DNA of 39,909 bases. Origin: Pseudomonadota bacterium. GTDB lineage: Bacteria; Myxococcota_A; UBA9042; GCA-2863065. The stretch is taken from contig SXOX01000112.1 of assembly GCA_005776585.1 (NCBI GenBank), forward strand, positions 1 to 39,909, given 5' to 3'. The position numbers and the translations under genes were made by a program. The notes below the pieces were generated by a model. That model saw nothing but the letters and a program-made list of their open reading frames with translations. It was not told the origin of the DNA and did no database searches. Position 1 is the first letter of the stretch, and each line of letters begins with the position of its first letter. Below are positions 1-7,463 of this stretch, in pieces.

Positions 1-2
1 CA

Positions 3-362
3 TCGGTGCGGCTCGACATCCGGCGGATCGCGACGCTCAAGGACGGAGACCGGCCGTACGGCAACCGCGCGCGAGTCAAGGTTGCGAAGAACAAGGTCGC
101 CCCGCCGCACTGCGAGGCTGAGTTCGACATCGTCTTCGGACAGGGCATCGACCGCGCCGGAGAGCTGCTCGATCTCGGGATCGCGCACGGTCTCTGTCAG
201 AAGAGCGGCGCCTGGTTCGCCTACGGCGACGTGCGGCTCGGCCAGGGGCGGATCAAGGCGTGCGCCACGCTGCGCGAGGACACCGCTCTGTCCGACCGGC
301 TCGAGGCGGAGCTCCAGGCCTCGGACGCGACCCCCTGCGTGGTGGCGAGCGAGGCGGCCTAG
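3..362 (+). CDS. recA: RecA recombinase, C-terminal part (5' end outside window)
   Basis: This is the C-terminal third of RecA, the ATP-dependent strand-exchange protein of homologous recombination and SOS induction. The readable part begins S-V-R-L-D-I-R-R and continues through family-typical stretches: G-N-R-x-R-V-K-V-x-K-N-K-V-A-P-P, then E-A-E-F-D-I, then D-L-G-I-x-H-G, then K-S-G-A-W-F-x-Y and the G-Q-G-R turn. These cover the end of the core ATPase domain and the small C-terminal domain. The tail is short and only mildly acidic, ending in a non-conserved Ala/Val-rich stretch. The in-frame GTG at position 6 is an internal Val codon, not a start. ssb follows 76 bases downstream on the same strand. 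The family call is firm; the promoter, any LexA box and the Walker motifs lie outside the window. Confidence 0.96.
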   Translation, partial: SVRLDIRRIATLKDGDRPYGNRARVKVAKNKVAPPHCEAEFDIVFGQGIDRAGELLDLGIAHGLCQKSGAWFAYGDVRLGQGRIKACATLREDTALSDRLEAELQASDATPCVVASEAA

Positions 363-438
363 GGATCGTCGCGTCGACGCTCCCGTGAGTGAACGAGTTT
401 TGTTGGTAAAGACATCAAACAACCCAAGGAGATAGACA

Positions 439-870
439 ATGCGAAGCAACAACATGGTGATTCTGCGGGGCAACCTGGGCGCGGACCCGGAGGCCAAGGT
501 GATCGGCGGGACGACTCGGATGGCCGTCCTGCGGGTGGCCACGTCCCATCGGTGGAAAGTCGACGGCGGAGAACAGAAAGAGCGCACGGACTGGCACTCC
601 ATCGACGTCTTCGGGGCCACGGCCGACTTCTGCCTGACCTACTTGAAGAAGGGCGACTCCGTGAACGTGCTCGGCGCGATCCGCAACGACGTCGTGGAGA
701 GCCCGGCGGGCAAGAAGTTCGTCTCGCGCGTTCGGGCGTGGGAGGTCCAGGGGCTTGGCGCGGCGGGCCGGAGCGACGGGCGGGGCAGGGAGGAGGCGGC
801 GTCGACGGCGCGCCACGAGCGCGACGAGCCGGCCGAGGTGGCCTTTCACGAGGAGGCGCTGCCGTTCTAG
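439..870 (+). CDS. ssb: Single-stranded DNA-binding protein SSB
   Basis: A 143-residue SSB that coats single-stranded DNA during replication, recombination and repair. The N-terminal 110 residues form an OB fold: M-V-I-L-R-G-N-L-G-x-D-P-E at the start, R-T-D-W-H in the middle and the V-x-V-x-G strand. A low-complexity Arg/Glu/Ala linker then leads to the acidic tip E-E-A-L-P-F, the equivalent of the D-D-I-P-F tail that recruits partner proteins. The ATG is preceded by a good ribosome site, AAGGAG, about ten bases upstream. The gene sits just behind recA, a sensible partnership in recombination. The upstream gap is noticeably AT-richer than its surroundings (about 395-435), so ssb may also have its own promoter. 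The stop codon lies within the left end of a large palindrome. Confidence 0.95.
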   Translation: MRSNNMVILRGNLGADPEAKVIGGTTRMAVLRVATSHRWKVDGGEQKERTDWHSIDVFGATADFCLTYLKKGDSVNVLGAIRNDVVESPAGKKFVSRVRAWEVQGLGAAGRSDGRGREEAASTARHERDEPAEVAFHEEALPF

Positions 871-1049
871 GAGCGTCCGCGCATTGCGGGCGCGAAGCCG
901 TTGGAGCGGATCCCGCGGTGACTCTCGCGAGGCGCGAAGCGCCGGTCAAACGGTGAAGGGCGGGCTGGATGCCCGTTCGAACCGTTTGGCGCGAGAAGCG
1001 CCCGGGAGCCGCCCAACGGCGACTGACGGTCAATCCGCGGACGCTCCTA
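868..1049. repeat. Large imperfect palindrome between convergent ssb and tldD-like gene
   Basis: The gap between the convergent genes is one extended imperfect inverted repeat. The outer 14 bases match perfectly (868-881 TAGGAGCGTCCGCG against the complement of 1036-1049). Each copy begins with the TAG stop codon of its gene, so both genes read the same 14 bases from their stop onward. Further matched blocks in the same order are 883-886 with 1031-1034, 897-904 with 1013-1020, 923-929 with 990-996, and 947-954 with 981-988. The centre holds small perfect hairpins at 931-943, 961-975 and 988-1002. It could be a two-way terminator, a structured RNA end, or a relic of a short palindromic mobile repeat. 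No T-tract is present. Confidence 0.75.
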
Positions 1050-2525
1050 ACCGCCGAGGCGGACTCCTCGAAAGCGCGCAGGGGCGACTCCGTGGCTCAC
1101 GTGCATGAGCTGCATGGGGTCGCCCTTGCCGCACTGGAGGAAGCCCCACATCTGCCACGCGTCCTGGTTGCAGATGGCGTCGCAGCCTCTCCAGAAGCGC
1201 GGCGTGATCCCCGTGTAGATCGGGTTCTTGAGCACGCGACCCAGCTTGCCGCCGCGGATCTCGCGAGCCGACTCGCAGCCGAACTGGAAGTTGATGCGGA
1301 GATCGTCGATGGACCAGCTCTTCGAGCCGGAGATGTAGTAGCCGTGATCGGTGTCAGCGATGAGGTCGTCGAGCCGCCACGAGCCGGGCTCGAGGTTGAG
1401 GTTGATCATGCGCACGATGGGCACGTTGCGCCAGCCGTCCGCGCGCAGCGAACCGGCGGCGGGCACGCCGACGCGCGCCGCGGCCTCTCTCCCCGAGTGA
1501 TAGCCCACGAATCTGCCGGCGCGGACGATGTCGGTGCGGTGCGCGGGCGTGCCCTCGTCATCCCAGCCGAAGGTGCCGCAGCCGCCTTCGGACGTCGAGT
1601 CGGCGTACAGATTGACGATTGGCGCGCCGTACTCGAAGTCCTCGCCGAGGCGATCGGGGGTCAAGAACGAGCCGCCAGCGAGCGAGATCTCCTCGCCCAG
1701 CGCGCGGTCGAGCTCGGTCGGGTGGCCGCAGGATTCGTGCACCTGGAGCGAGAGGATGCTGCCGTCCAAGATGATGGTCGCGGCGTCCACCGCCGGACAC
1801 GCGGGCGCGCGCGAGAGTTCGACGGCCTCCGCCGCGACCCGGGCTGCGTTGCCCGTGAGGTCCAGGGCCAGGACGCGCTCCCACCCGCCGCCGAGCAGGT
1901 TGCCCTCGAAGTGCTTCGGGTACGACCGCTGCTGGACCTCACCGCCGTGCTCCGCGGTCGCCGTGATCCCGCCCCCGGTCTGCTGGAGGCGCTGTGCGAT
2001 ATCCACGCCGTCGGTCGACATGAGCCAGGTGTGTGTCCGCAACGACACTGTATTGCCGCGCGCGGCCACGATCCCTGGGGTTCCGAGCATGGTCCGCGTT
2101 GCTGTGAGCAGCAGGTCCAGCTTCTCCTCCAGCGATACGTCGTCGAAGGGGCAGCGCGTGATGGGTGTCGCGAAGCGTCCAGTGCTCGGGTGACGCGCCT
2201 CCAACGCGCTGGGCCGCCGTGCCGCACCGCCTTGACCGCGAGCCGCGGCGACGGCGACCTCCACCGTACGTCCGATGTTCGCCTCCGTGAGCTGGCTCGT
2301 CGCGGCGTAGCCCCATGCGCCGCCCAGCAGCACACGCACGCCCACGCCCACGTCCCGCACGCGCGTGACCTGATCGACGTCCTCGTTGCGTGTGACGAGC
2401 GTCTCCTGCTCTCGGTCGACCCAGCGGACGTCGCCGTAGTCGACTCCGGCCTGCGCCAGTCGGTCCCGTGCGGTCGCGACCAACGAGCGGATTCGGCTAT
2501 CTTCGAGGCGATGGATGAGCGACAT
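1047..2525 (-). CDS. TldD/PmbA-family metalloprotease
   Basis: A 492-residue protein of the TldD/PmbA family (TldD subunit type), zinc proteases that degrade unfolded peptides and mature some ribosomal peptides and microcin-like products. The signature H-E-S-C-G-H-P-x-E-L-D-R is near residues 263-274; His263, Glu264 and His268 form the HExxxH zinc site. Later family features are present, such as the stretch around T-S-E-G-G-x-G-T-F-G-W-D-D and the S-G-S-K-S-W-S-I-D near the C-terminus. Length fits the family (about 480). The start is placed at the ATG at 2525, because the next ATG upstream (2534) overlaps a predicted -10 element; the family-like N-terminus also begins here. No PmbA/TldE partner is visible in the window. 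It runs convergent to ssb and divergent from the acetyltransferase gene. Confidence 0.9.
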   Translation of the reverse strand: MSLIHRLEDSRIRSLVATARDRLAQAGVDYGDVRWVDREQETLVTRNEDVDQVTRVRDVGVGVRVLLGGAWGYAATSQLTEANIGRTVEVAVAAARGQGGAARRPSALEARHPSTGRFATPITRCPFDDVSLEEKLDLLLTATRTMLGTPGIVAARGNTVSLRTHTWLMSTDGVDIAQRLQQTGGGITATAEHGGEVQQRSYPKHFEGNLLGGGWERVLALDLTGNAARVAAEAVELSRAPACPAVDAATIILDGSILSLQVHESCGHPTELDRALGEEISLAGGSFLTPDRLGEDFEYGAPIVNLYADSTSEGGCGTFGWDDEGTPAHRTDIVRAGRFVGYHSGREAAARVGVPAAGSLRADGWRNVPIVRMINLNLEPGSWRLDDLIADTDHGYYISGSKSWSIDDLRINFQFGCESAREIRGGKLGRVLKNPIYTGITPRFWRGCDAICNQDAWQMWGFLQCGKGDPMQLMHVSHGVAPARFRGVRLGG

Positions 2526-2532
2526 GGCCCAC

Positions 2533-2562
2533 ATGGTATCGACCCCGCGCGCGGCACGTCAA
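2533..2562 (-). promoter_or_regulatory. Candidate sigma-70 promoter of the TldD-like gene
   Basis: On the minus strand TTGACG (2562-2557) is followed after 18 bases by TACCAT (2538-2533). Transcription would start close to the ATG at 2525, so the message may be leaderless or nearly so. No ribosome site precedes that ATG. Predicted from sequence only. Confidence 0.4.
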
Positions 2563-2582
2563 CGAGGGCGCCGTGCGAGCTC

Positions 2583-3395
2583 GTGCTCTCCGCGATGCAG
2601 GTGAGCGACGTTCCTGCCGTCGCGGCGACGCTCAGCTCGGCGTTTTCGGACGGCAGCGGCGGCCGGTCGGACTGGTCGAGCTACCTCCAGCGCGCGCTTG
2701 CCGCCGACCTCCTCGACCTCGAGGCGACGTCGCTCGCGCGGCTCGGAGGCGCTCTCGTGGGCGCCTCGCTCGTGCTGCGCGATGCGGAGCGGGGTCACAT
2801 CGGTGCGACTGGGGTCGTGCTCGGGGCGCGGCGCCTCGGAGCGGCCCAGCGGATGATTGGTCGCTCGTTGGAAGTCTTGACGGGTCACGGAGTCACCGAC
2901 GTGCGGCTCGAGGTCGCCGAGGATAACGTCCGCGCGCGCCGGGTCTACGCTCGGAGCGGTCTGACGGCCGGTCGACGGCTCGTTACGTGGCGCGGCCGCG
3001 TGACCGCTTCTGCGACACTACCCGCTGAGGCGATCCCCATCGCCGTCGCGGTCGCGACGCTCACGCAGCGAGGAGAGGCGGATCCGCCCTTTGGACGCCG
3101 CGCCCGGTCCCTGGCGCTCACGCTCTCACAGCGCCAGCGCGAGTTCACGGCCCTCCAGTGTCGCGCGGTGGTCGTCGTCCACTGCGGGGGTCTGGTCCTC
3201 GCGCTGGGCGGCGAGCTCGACGATACCGCGGCCGTCGCCTCCGTCCTGGCGCACCTTTGTTGCGACGTCGCCCGCCTGCGGCTACCGCTCGTCGCCGAAC
3301 GGCAGGCACCGAGCGCATGCCTGGCCGGGCTCGGCCTGGCTCCGGTCGAGGCCGTCTTGGAACTGCGTGTGCCAAATGCTAGCGTGTCCTCATGA
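2583..3395 (+). CDS. GNAT-family N-acetyltransferase, apparently two-domain
   Basis: An acyl-CoA-dependent N-acetyltransferase of unknown substrate. The first half is a clear GNAT fold: M-Q-V-S-D-V-P-A-V at the start, a G-A-T-G-V-x-x-x-x-R-R-L-G-A-A acetyl-CoA loop, then L-E-V-A-E-D-N-V-R-A-R-R-V-Y-A-R-S-G-L, the usual ending. The second half (about the last 110 residues) is weaker and may be a degenerate second GNAT domain: it has alternating hydrophobic strands but no clear CoA loop. The start is uncertain. GTG 2583, ATG 2595 and ATG 2511 are all in frame; 2511 would overlap the divergent protease gene, so 2583 is chosen. The stop overlaps the next gene in ATGA, so the two are probably translated together. 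Confidence 0.75.
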   Translation: MLSAMQVSDVPAVAATLSSAFSDGSGGRSDWSSYLQRALAADLLDLEATSLARLGGALVGASLVLRDAERGHIGATGVVLGARRLGAAQRMIGRSLEVLTGHGVTDVRLEVAEDNVRARRVYARSGLTAGRRLVTWRGRVTASATLPAEAIPIAVAVATLTQRGEADPPFGRRARSLALTLSQRQREFTALQCRAVVVVHCGGLVLALGGELDDTAAVASVLAHLCCDVARLRLPLVAERQAPSACLAGLGLAPVEAVLELRVPNASVSS

Positions 3396-4150
3396 TCCTC
3401 GACGGTCACACGCATGTCGGCGTTTGGAACGAGCCGTCGTTCTCCGGTCGCGCCACCGATCTCGCCGACGCGGTGGAGGTGCTGGCCGCAACCGGCGTCC
3501 GCGGCGCGCTCACCATGCCGACCGATCAGGCGGACAACGCCGGGCTCCTCGCTGCGATCGAGTCGCGCGACCCTAGTGCGGCAGTAGGCTTTCGGCTCTG
3601 CGCGTGGATCGATCCGCGCTCGGAGGACAATCTCGAGTGGATCCGCCAGCACGCGTCCCGAATCGCCGGGCTCAAGGTCCATCCCTCGCTCGTGCGCACC
3701 CGACCCGACGACGCGCGCTATGTGCCCTTCCTCGAGCTCGCCGCCCAGCACGGCCTCCCGGTGCTGTTGCACTGCGGCCGCTGGCAGGAGATGTCGAGCT
3801 ATCGCTTCGGCGTCGACCTGGCCCAGGCCCATCCCGCCGTGGCGTTCATCCTGTGTCACATGGGCGGCGACTCCACGGATCTCATCGAGGCGACCGTCGA
3901 CGCTCTCGTCGCGCCGGGCGCTCCAGACAACGTCTGGCTCGGGACCGAGAGCATCCGTCAGTACTGGAGCGTCCAGCACGCCGTCGACCGGTTGGGCCCC
4001 GCGCGGCTCATCTTCGGGAGCGACTACAACCTGAATCATCCGGGGTCATTTCTCGCCGTGATCGACGCGCTCAAGCTGGACGCGTCCGGTCGCGCCGCGA
4101 TCCTGGGCAGCAACCTCAACGGCTTGCTCCCAGCGGCGCATCGTTTTTAG
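3392..4150 (+). CDS. Amidohydrolase-family metal-dependent hydrolase (TIM barrel)
   Basis: A 252-residue hydrolase of the amidohydrolase superfamily (amidohydrolase-2, COG2159-like). Visible metal-site features in barrel order are D-G-H-T-H-V-G at the N-terminus (His6, His8), G-L-K-V-H-P after strand 4, L-L-H-C-G-R, the I-L-C-H-M-G-G-D strand, and F-G-S-D-Y-N near the end carrying the usual Asp. The substrate cannot be read from sequence; the family includes decarboxylases and lactone or amide hydrolases. The ATG sits in an ATGA overlap with the acetyltransferase stop, which implies coupling, and the two may modify or clear the same metabolite (inference). The stop shares bases with the stop of the convergent gene at 4147. 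Confidence 0.85.
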   Translation: MILDGHTHVGVWNEPSFSGRATDLADAVEVLAATGVRGALTMPTDQADNAGLLAAIESRDPSAAVGFRLCAWIDPRSEDNLEWIRQHASRIAGLKVHPSLVRTRPDDARYVPFLELAAQHGLPVLLHCGRWQEMSSYRFGVDLAQAHPAVAFILCHMGGDSTDLIEATVDALVAPGAPDNVWLGTESIRQYWSVQHAVDRLGPARLIFGSDYNLNHPGSFLAVIDALKLDASGRAAILGSNLNGLLPAAHRF

Positions 4151-4632
4151 CTGAGCCCCATCAGCTCCAGGAGCGCCGGGTGCGGCAAGAGGATCTCGCC
4201 TTCGTCGCGCACCTCGATGCGGACGAGCCGCTCGACCACCAGAGGGCACGCCAGCAGCTCGCGACCGAACGCGTCGGGGTCCTCGGGTGACGCAATCACG
4301 CACGCGAGCTCGACGGTCGGGACGGCGTCGTCGGCCTCGACGAGCGCCATGAGCTCGGCGTAACGCTCGGCGTCGACCAGCTGCAGGGTCGCGAGCGTCA
4401 GGACCGCATACTGCGGCCCTGACAGTCCGTAGCGCGCGGCGACCACGTGCGTCGGCAGGGCCACGCCGCGGCGTTCCAGCCCAGAGAGCACCTGCTCGAG
4501 GTCCATGGATGCGCGAGTGAGACGGTCGCCGGCTCCAGGCGCGTCGACGAGGAGTGAGACCATCGCCACGAGCCGCTCTGCCTCGAGCCGCAGCCCAAGC
4601 TGGACGAGTGACTGCGTCTCTTCGAAGCTCAC
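4147..4632 (-). CDS. Orphan protein resembling the N-terminal domain of AAA+ ATPases of the winged-helix type
   Basis: A 161-residue all-helical-looking protein with GTG start. I do not know a named family for it. It resembles the N-terminal region found in front of certain AAA+ ATPases (including those encoded with contractile injection systems): a helical start, then Y-G-L-S-G-P-Q-Y-A-V-L-T-L-A, R-Y-A-E-L-M-A-L-V, a conserved-looking P-T-V-E-L-A segment and L-L-A-C-P-L-V-V-E-R-L-V-R-I near the end, where the ATPases read similarly before their Walker A module. No Walker motif follows here; the gene simply ends. The upstream sequence contains no ATPase gene. It could be a free adaptor domain or a remnant. 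The resemblance is from memory of the family pattern and is of moderate certainty. Confidence 0.55.
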   Translation of the reverse strand: MSFEETQSLVQLGLRLEAERLVAMVSLLVDAPGAGDRLTRASMDLEQVLSGLERRGVALPTHVVAARYGLSGPQYAVLTLATLQLVDAERYAELMALVEADDAVPTVELACVIASPEDPDAFGRELLACPLVVERLVRIEVRDEGEILLPHPALLELMGLS

Positions 4633-4911
4633 GACCGGCCCGCTCCTTGGCTGGCGAGCGAAGCCGGCCGTGCCGGAGCGACACCCGCGGCTGTCACGGC
4701 CTCACCCTCGCTCGAACCGCGCGTCGGGTCAAACCCGGCTCCGCCCAAACTCGCACCGCCGCTTGGTCCCGCGCTTGACTCCGCATATCATCGGCGGCGT
4801 GCGACTCAGACCCTGGCTCCCTCGTCGCCGCGCTCGCGCGCCCGGCTCGCCTTACGGGGCACGGCAGCGCCGCACTTTACTGTCCATCGACGTGACCCGA
4901 TAGGCACCGCC

Positions 4912-6597
4912 ATGGGCGCGATGAACTCCGAGTTCGCGGTTGGGTCGACCATCGACGGTCGCTACCGGATCCTCGGCCCCCTCGGCAAGGGTGGCATGGG
5001 CGGCGTCTACCTCGCCGAGCAAGCCGGGTTCGGCCGACAGGTCGCCATCAAAGTGCTCCTGCCCACGCAGTCGGACCCGGCGGCGCACGAGCGCTTCGTC
5101 CGCGAGGCGCGGAGCGTCTGCCACCTCCATCACCCGAACATCGTCACCTACCACGACTTCGGCACCGACCCCGAGACGGAGCGACCTTACCTCGTCATGG
5201 AGCACCTGGCGGGACGGAGCCTCGCCGAGGTCATCCGCCGCGACTCGCCGCTCCCGCTCTCGCGTGCGCTCCACTACCTGCGCCAGCTGTGCGCCGCGCT
5301 GGCGGAGGCGCACGGAGCGGGGGTCATTCACCGCGATCTCAAGCCCGGCAACGTCATGATCGTGCGCCGCGGTGACGATCCAGACGTCGTCAAGCTCATC
5401 GACTTCGGTATCGCTCGGGTGCAGCGCCCTGGTGGAGCCGGTCTGGCGACGCCCGTGACGGGCACCGGCATGATCGTGGGCACGACGGCGTACCTCGCCC
5501 CCGAGTACATCAAGCACCAACTGGTCGATGAGAGGACCGACGTCTACGCCGTCGGCGTCATGACCTATGAGCTCCTCGCCGGTCGCCGCCCGTTCGAGCA
5601 TCCGGACGCCATCGCGCTCATGGGGCAGCACCTGAGCCAGCCGGCGCCGCCGCTGACGGCGCTGGCCGACGGGCGTCGCATCCCCGAGGCCCTCGACCGC
5701 GCGCTGCAGCGAGCGCTCGCCAAGGAACCGGACGCGCGCTTTCGCAGCGTCAAGTCGTTCTTCGCGCACGTCGAGGCGGCCACGGAGCCCCTTCTTGGCG
5801 CCGCGGTGACCGACCCGACCCTCAAGCAGGCCGCTGCCACGCCGCTGAGCCCGAACACCACCGCGATCGACTTTGCGCCGCCCGATACCGCGGAGCACGA
5901 CGCTGGCCTGGTCGCGGCGACGGTCGCCCGTCCTCCACCGCGCCGTACCGCGCCGGGCGTCACCGTGCCCGCCGTGAAGGCGATGTCCTCGCGTGGTCGC
6001 CGGCTCACGGTCGCCGTCATCGCCGTCGTCGCCGTCATCGCCGTGTCTGTTGTCGCCGGCGCAGTGGCACTCGCGCTCCGCGAGCCTGCGTCGCCCGGGA
6101 GCACGTCACCCGGGGCCTCACCGAGCCCGCGAGCCACGCACGAGTCGGTCGCGTCGCCTCCGCCGGATGCTCCACCGCTGTCTGTGCCGGCGAGCGCCGT
6201 CGTGGTGCCGCTGCCGCAGCCCCTCCCGCCGCAAGACCTACGGCGCGGCCCCGCGATGCTCTCGGCCTCGCGCGAGCGGCGTGAGCTGGACGTCGTCCCG
6301 TCGCTGCCCGCGGCCCTCGCGCCGATCCCGGAGTCAATCGTCGCGCCTCCAGCCACGAAGCTCGTGCCCAAGAACGCCCCGTCCGGTGCCCGGCACGTGT
6401 CGGTCGCGTTTCATGTTCTTCCGTACGGCGTAGTCTCGACAGGCGGTCGCCAGCTCGGCGATACACGCTTCGATCGTCCCCTGCCCGAAGGCCGGCACTG
6501 CTTCGACGTCACCTCGGGCGCCCGCTCGCGCCGGGCGTGCCTCGACGTCCGCGCGGGCAAGGCCAACGTGCTGCGCGTCGATTTCCGCTCGCCGTGA
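4912..6597 (+). CDS. Membrane-anchored Ser/Thr protein kinase with C-terminal PEGA-like domain
   Basis: A 561-residue Hanks-type kinase. The kinase domain covers about residues 18-285: Gly loop G-K-G-G-M-G-G (25-31), Lys47 in A-I-K-V-L, catalytic loop H-R-D-L-K-P-G-N (140-147), D-F-G (164-166), and an A-P-E motif before the activation-segment helix. A Pro/Thr/Ala-rich linker is followed by one transmembrane helix (about 365-390), a second Pro/Ser-rich linker and a beta-rich C-terminal domain of about 70 residues ending R-V-D-F. This domain resembles PEGA-type extracytoplasmic modules. The likely topology is kinase inside, sensor outside. Such kinases are abundant in Myxococcota and act in development and stress signalling. 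A weak promoter (TTTACT at 4876, GATAGG at 4899) would start transcription almost at the ATG. All catalytic residues are present. Confidence 0.93.
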   Translation: MGAMNSEFAVGSTIDGRYRILGPLGKGGMGGVYLAEQAGFGRQVAIKVLLPTQSDPAAHERFVREARSVCHLHHPNIVTYHDFGTDPETERPYLVMEHLAGRSLAEVIRRDSPLPLSRALHYLRQLCAALAEAHGAGVIHRDLKPGNVMIVRRGDDPDVVKLIDFGIARVQRPGGAGLATPVTGTGMIVGTTAYLAPEYIKHQLVDERTDVYAVGVMTYELLAGRRPFEHPDAIALMGQHLSQPAPPLTALADGRRIPEALDRALQRALAKEPDARFRSVKSFFAHVEAATEPLLGAAVTDPTLKQAAATPLSPNTTAIDFAPPDTAEHDAGLVAATVARPPPRRTAPGVTVPAVKAMSSRGRRLTVAVIAVVAVIAVSVVAGAVALALREPASPGSTSPGASPSPRATHESVASPPPDAPPLSVPASAVVVPLPQPLPPQDLRRGPAMLSASRERRELDVVPSLPAALAPIPESIVAPPATKLVPKNAPSGARHVSVAFHVLPYGVVSTGGRQLGDTRFDRPLPEGRHCFDVTSGARSRRACLDVRAGKANVLRVDFRSP

Positions 6598-6687
6598 CGT
6601 GTCGCGCATGGGGCGGGGGTGCCGGATCCGGCTCTGCCGCTTGCCGCGGCGGGCGTTGCCCCTAGAATTCCCCCGCAGGAGGTGTCC

Positions 6688-6933
6688 ATGCCGATCTACG
6701 AGTACCGCTGTGAGGCCTGCGGGGAGGTCATCGAGGCCCTGCAGCGCATGAGCGATCCCCCGCTGACCGACTGCACCAGCCCCCGCCACGGAGGCTCTGC
6801 GTCACCGGGGACGCTTCACAAGCTGCTGTCCGCCCATGTCGTCGGCGGCAGCGCCCCGCAGCGGGCATCGTCTCCCGCGCCCGGCTGCGGTCGGTGCGGC
6901 GATCCCCAGGGCCCCTGCGGGCTGCCGAATTGA
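6688..6933 (+). CDS. FmdB-family small zinc-ribbon protein
   Basis: An 81-residue protein that starts M-P-I-Y-E-Y-R-C-E-A-C-G, the classic beginning of FmdB/CxxC zinc-ribbon regulators. Cys8 and Cys11 form the first knuckle. Where the family usually has a second C-x-x-C, this protein has Cys29 and His34, so the ribbon may be CCCH or imperfect. A Gly/Cys-rich tail (C-G-R-C-G-D-P-Q-G-P-C-G) adds three more Cys. The start is fixed by a strong AGGAGG about six bases before the ATG. The stop TGA overlaps a TTG that probably starts the globin gene, so the two form a coupled pair. FmdB proteins are named from a formamidase/amidase operon regulator, but the role of most members is unknown. Confidence 0.85.
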   Translation: MPIYEYRCEACGEVIEALQRMSDPPLTDCTSPRHGGSASPGTLHKLLSAHVVGGSAPQRASSPAPGCGRCGDPQGPCGLPN

Positions 6934-7340
6934 GCACGCCGGAGCCCGACCTCGCCCTGTTCGAAGCCGCAGGTGGGCAAGCCGGCATCGAGACCGTCGT
7001 CAGAGCCTTCTACGCCCGCGTCTTCGATGACCTCATGATCGGCTACCTCTTCCGCCGGGTCGATCGCGAGCGCCTCATCCTGGTGGAGACCGAGTTCGCG
7101 GCGCGCGCGCTGGGCGCCACATCGGTTCGCTATACGGGACGCCCGCTCCGCGAGGCGCACGCCGCTCATCGCATTCAGGGCGGCCAGTTCGATCGCCGCT
7201 CGACGCTCCTCCGCGAGACGCTGCTTGCGTGCGGCGTGTCGGAACCCGTCCGCGCGGCGTGGCTCGCTCACACCGAGGCTCTGCGCGCCCTGATCACTGC
7301 CGATGGCCCGTCGATCTGCCAGGCTGCCGACGACCCCTGA
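6930..7340 (+). CDS. Truncated haemoglobin (2-on-2 globin, group I-like)
   Basis: A 136-residue globin, probably binding oxygen or nitric oxide through haem b. Visible features are the N-terminal F-E-A-A-G-G-x-x-G-I start of helix A/B, F-Y-A-R-V-F-D-D with the B-helix Tyr, Y-L-F-R-R-V-D, then L-R-E-A-H-A-A-H-R-I-Q-G-G-Q-F-D-R. In this last stretch the first His is the likely proximal haem ligand, followed by the usual helix pattern R-E-T-L-L-A-C-G-V. The start is taken as TTG in a TTGA overlap with the fmdB-like stop; an in-frame GTG at 6894 would add 12 residues inside that gene and is less likely. Coupling with a zinc-ribbon protein may reflect shared redox or nitrosative-stress use (inference). 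Confidence 0.87.
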   Translation: MSTPEPDLALFEAAGGQAGIETVVRAFYARVFDDLMIGYLFRRVDRERLILVETEFAARALGATSVRYTGRPLREAHAAHRIQGGQFDRRSTLLRETLLACGVSEPVRAAWLAHTEALRALITADGPSICQAADDP

Positions 7341-7386
7341 GCCGTCGCGTGACCCGTTGGCAGCGCTTCGACACGACAAAAAACCG

Positions 7387-7415
7387 TTGACAACCCTGCC
7401 GTGAGCCGTTAGAGG
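7387..7415 (+). promoter_or_regulatory. Candidate sigma-70 promoter with A-tract for the Cys-rich lipoprotein gene
   Basis: A consensus TTGACA (7387-7392) is followed after 17 bases by TAGAGG (7410-7415), a weak -10. A run of six A (7378-7383) lies immediately upstream, like an UP element. The position, 77 bases before the GTG at 7464, suits a promoter for the large lipoprotein gene. Confidence 0.42.
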
Positions 7416-7463
7416 CGCGCCGACTTTTGAAGCGGACCTCGATCGGTTCCAGGGGGTGACATC

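Noticed and set aside
961-1002. A GTTCGAACC stretch resembling a tRNA T-loop
   Set aside because: The expected 5-base T-stem does not form (GCCCG faces CGTTT) and no D or anticodon arm is upstream. It belongs to the palindrome.
868-1049. Reading the palindrome as an integron attC site
   Set aside because: Ends do not match the RYYYAAC / GTTRRRY core sites and no integrase or gene cassette is nearby.
969-2582. The plus-strand open frame reaching upstream of the acetyltransferase
   Set aside because: It lies opposite the TldD-like gene, which has clear catalytic motifs, and its translation is Arg/Ala/Val-rich without family features. Only the part from about 2583 on is real.
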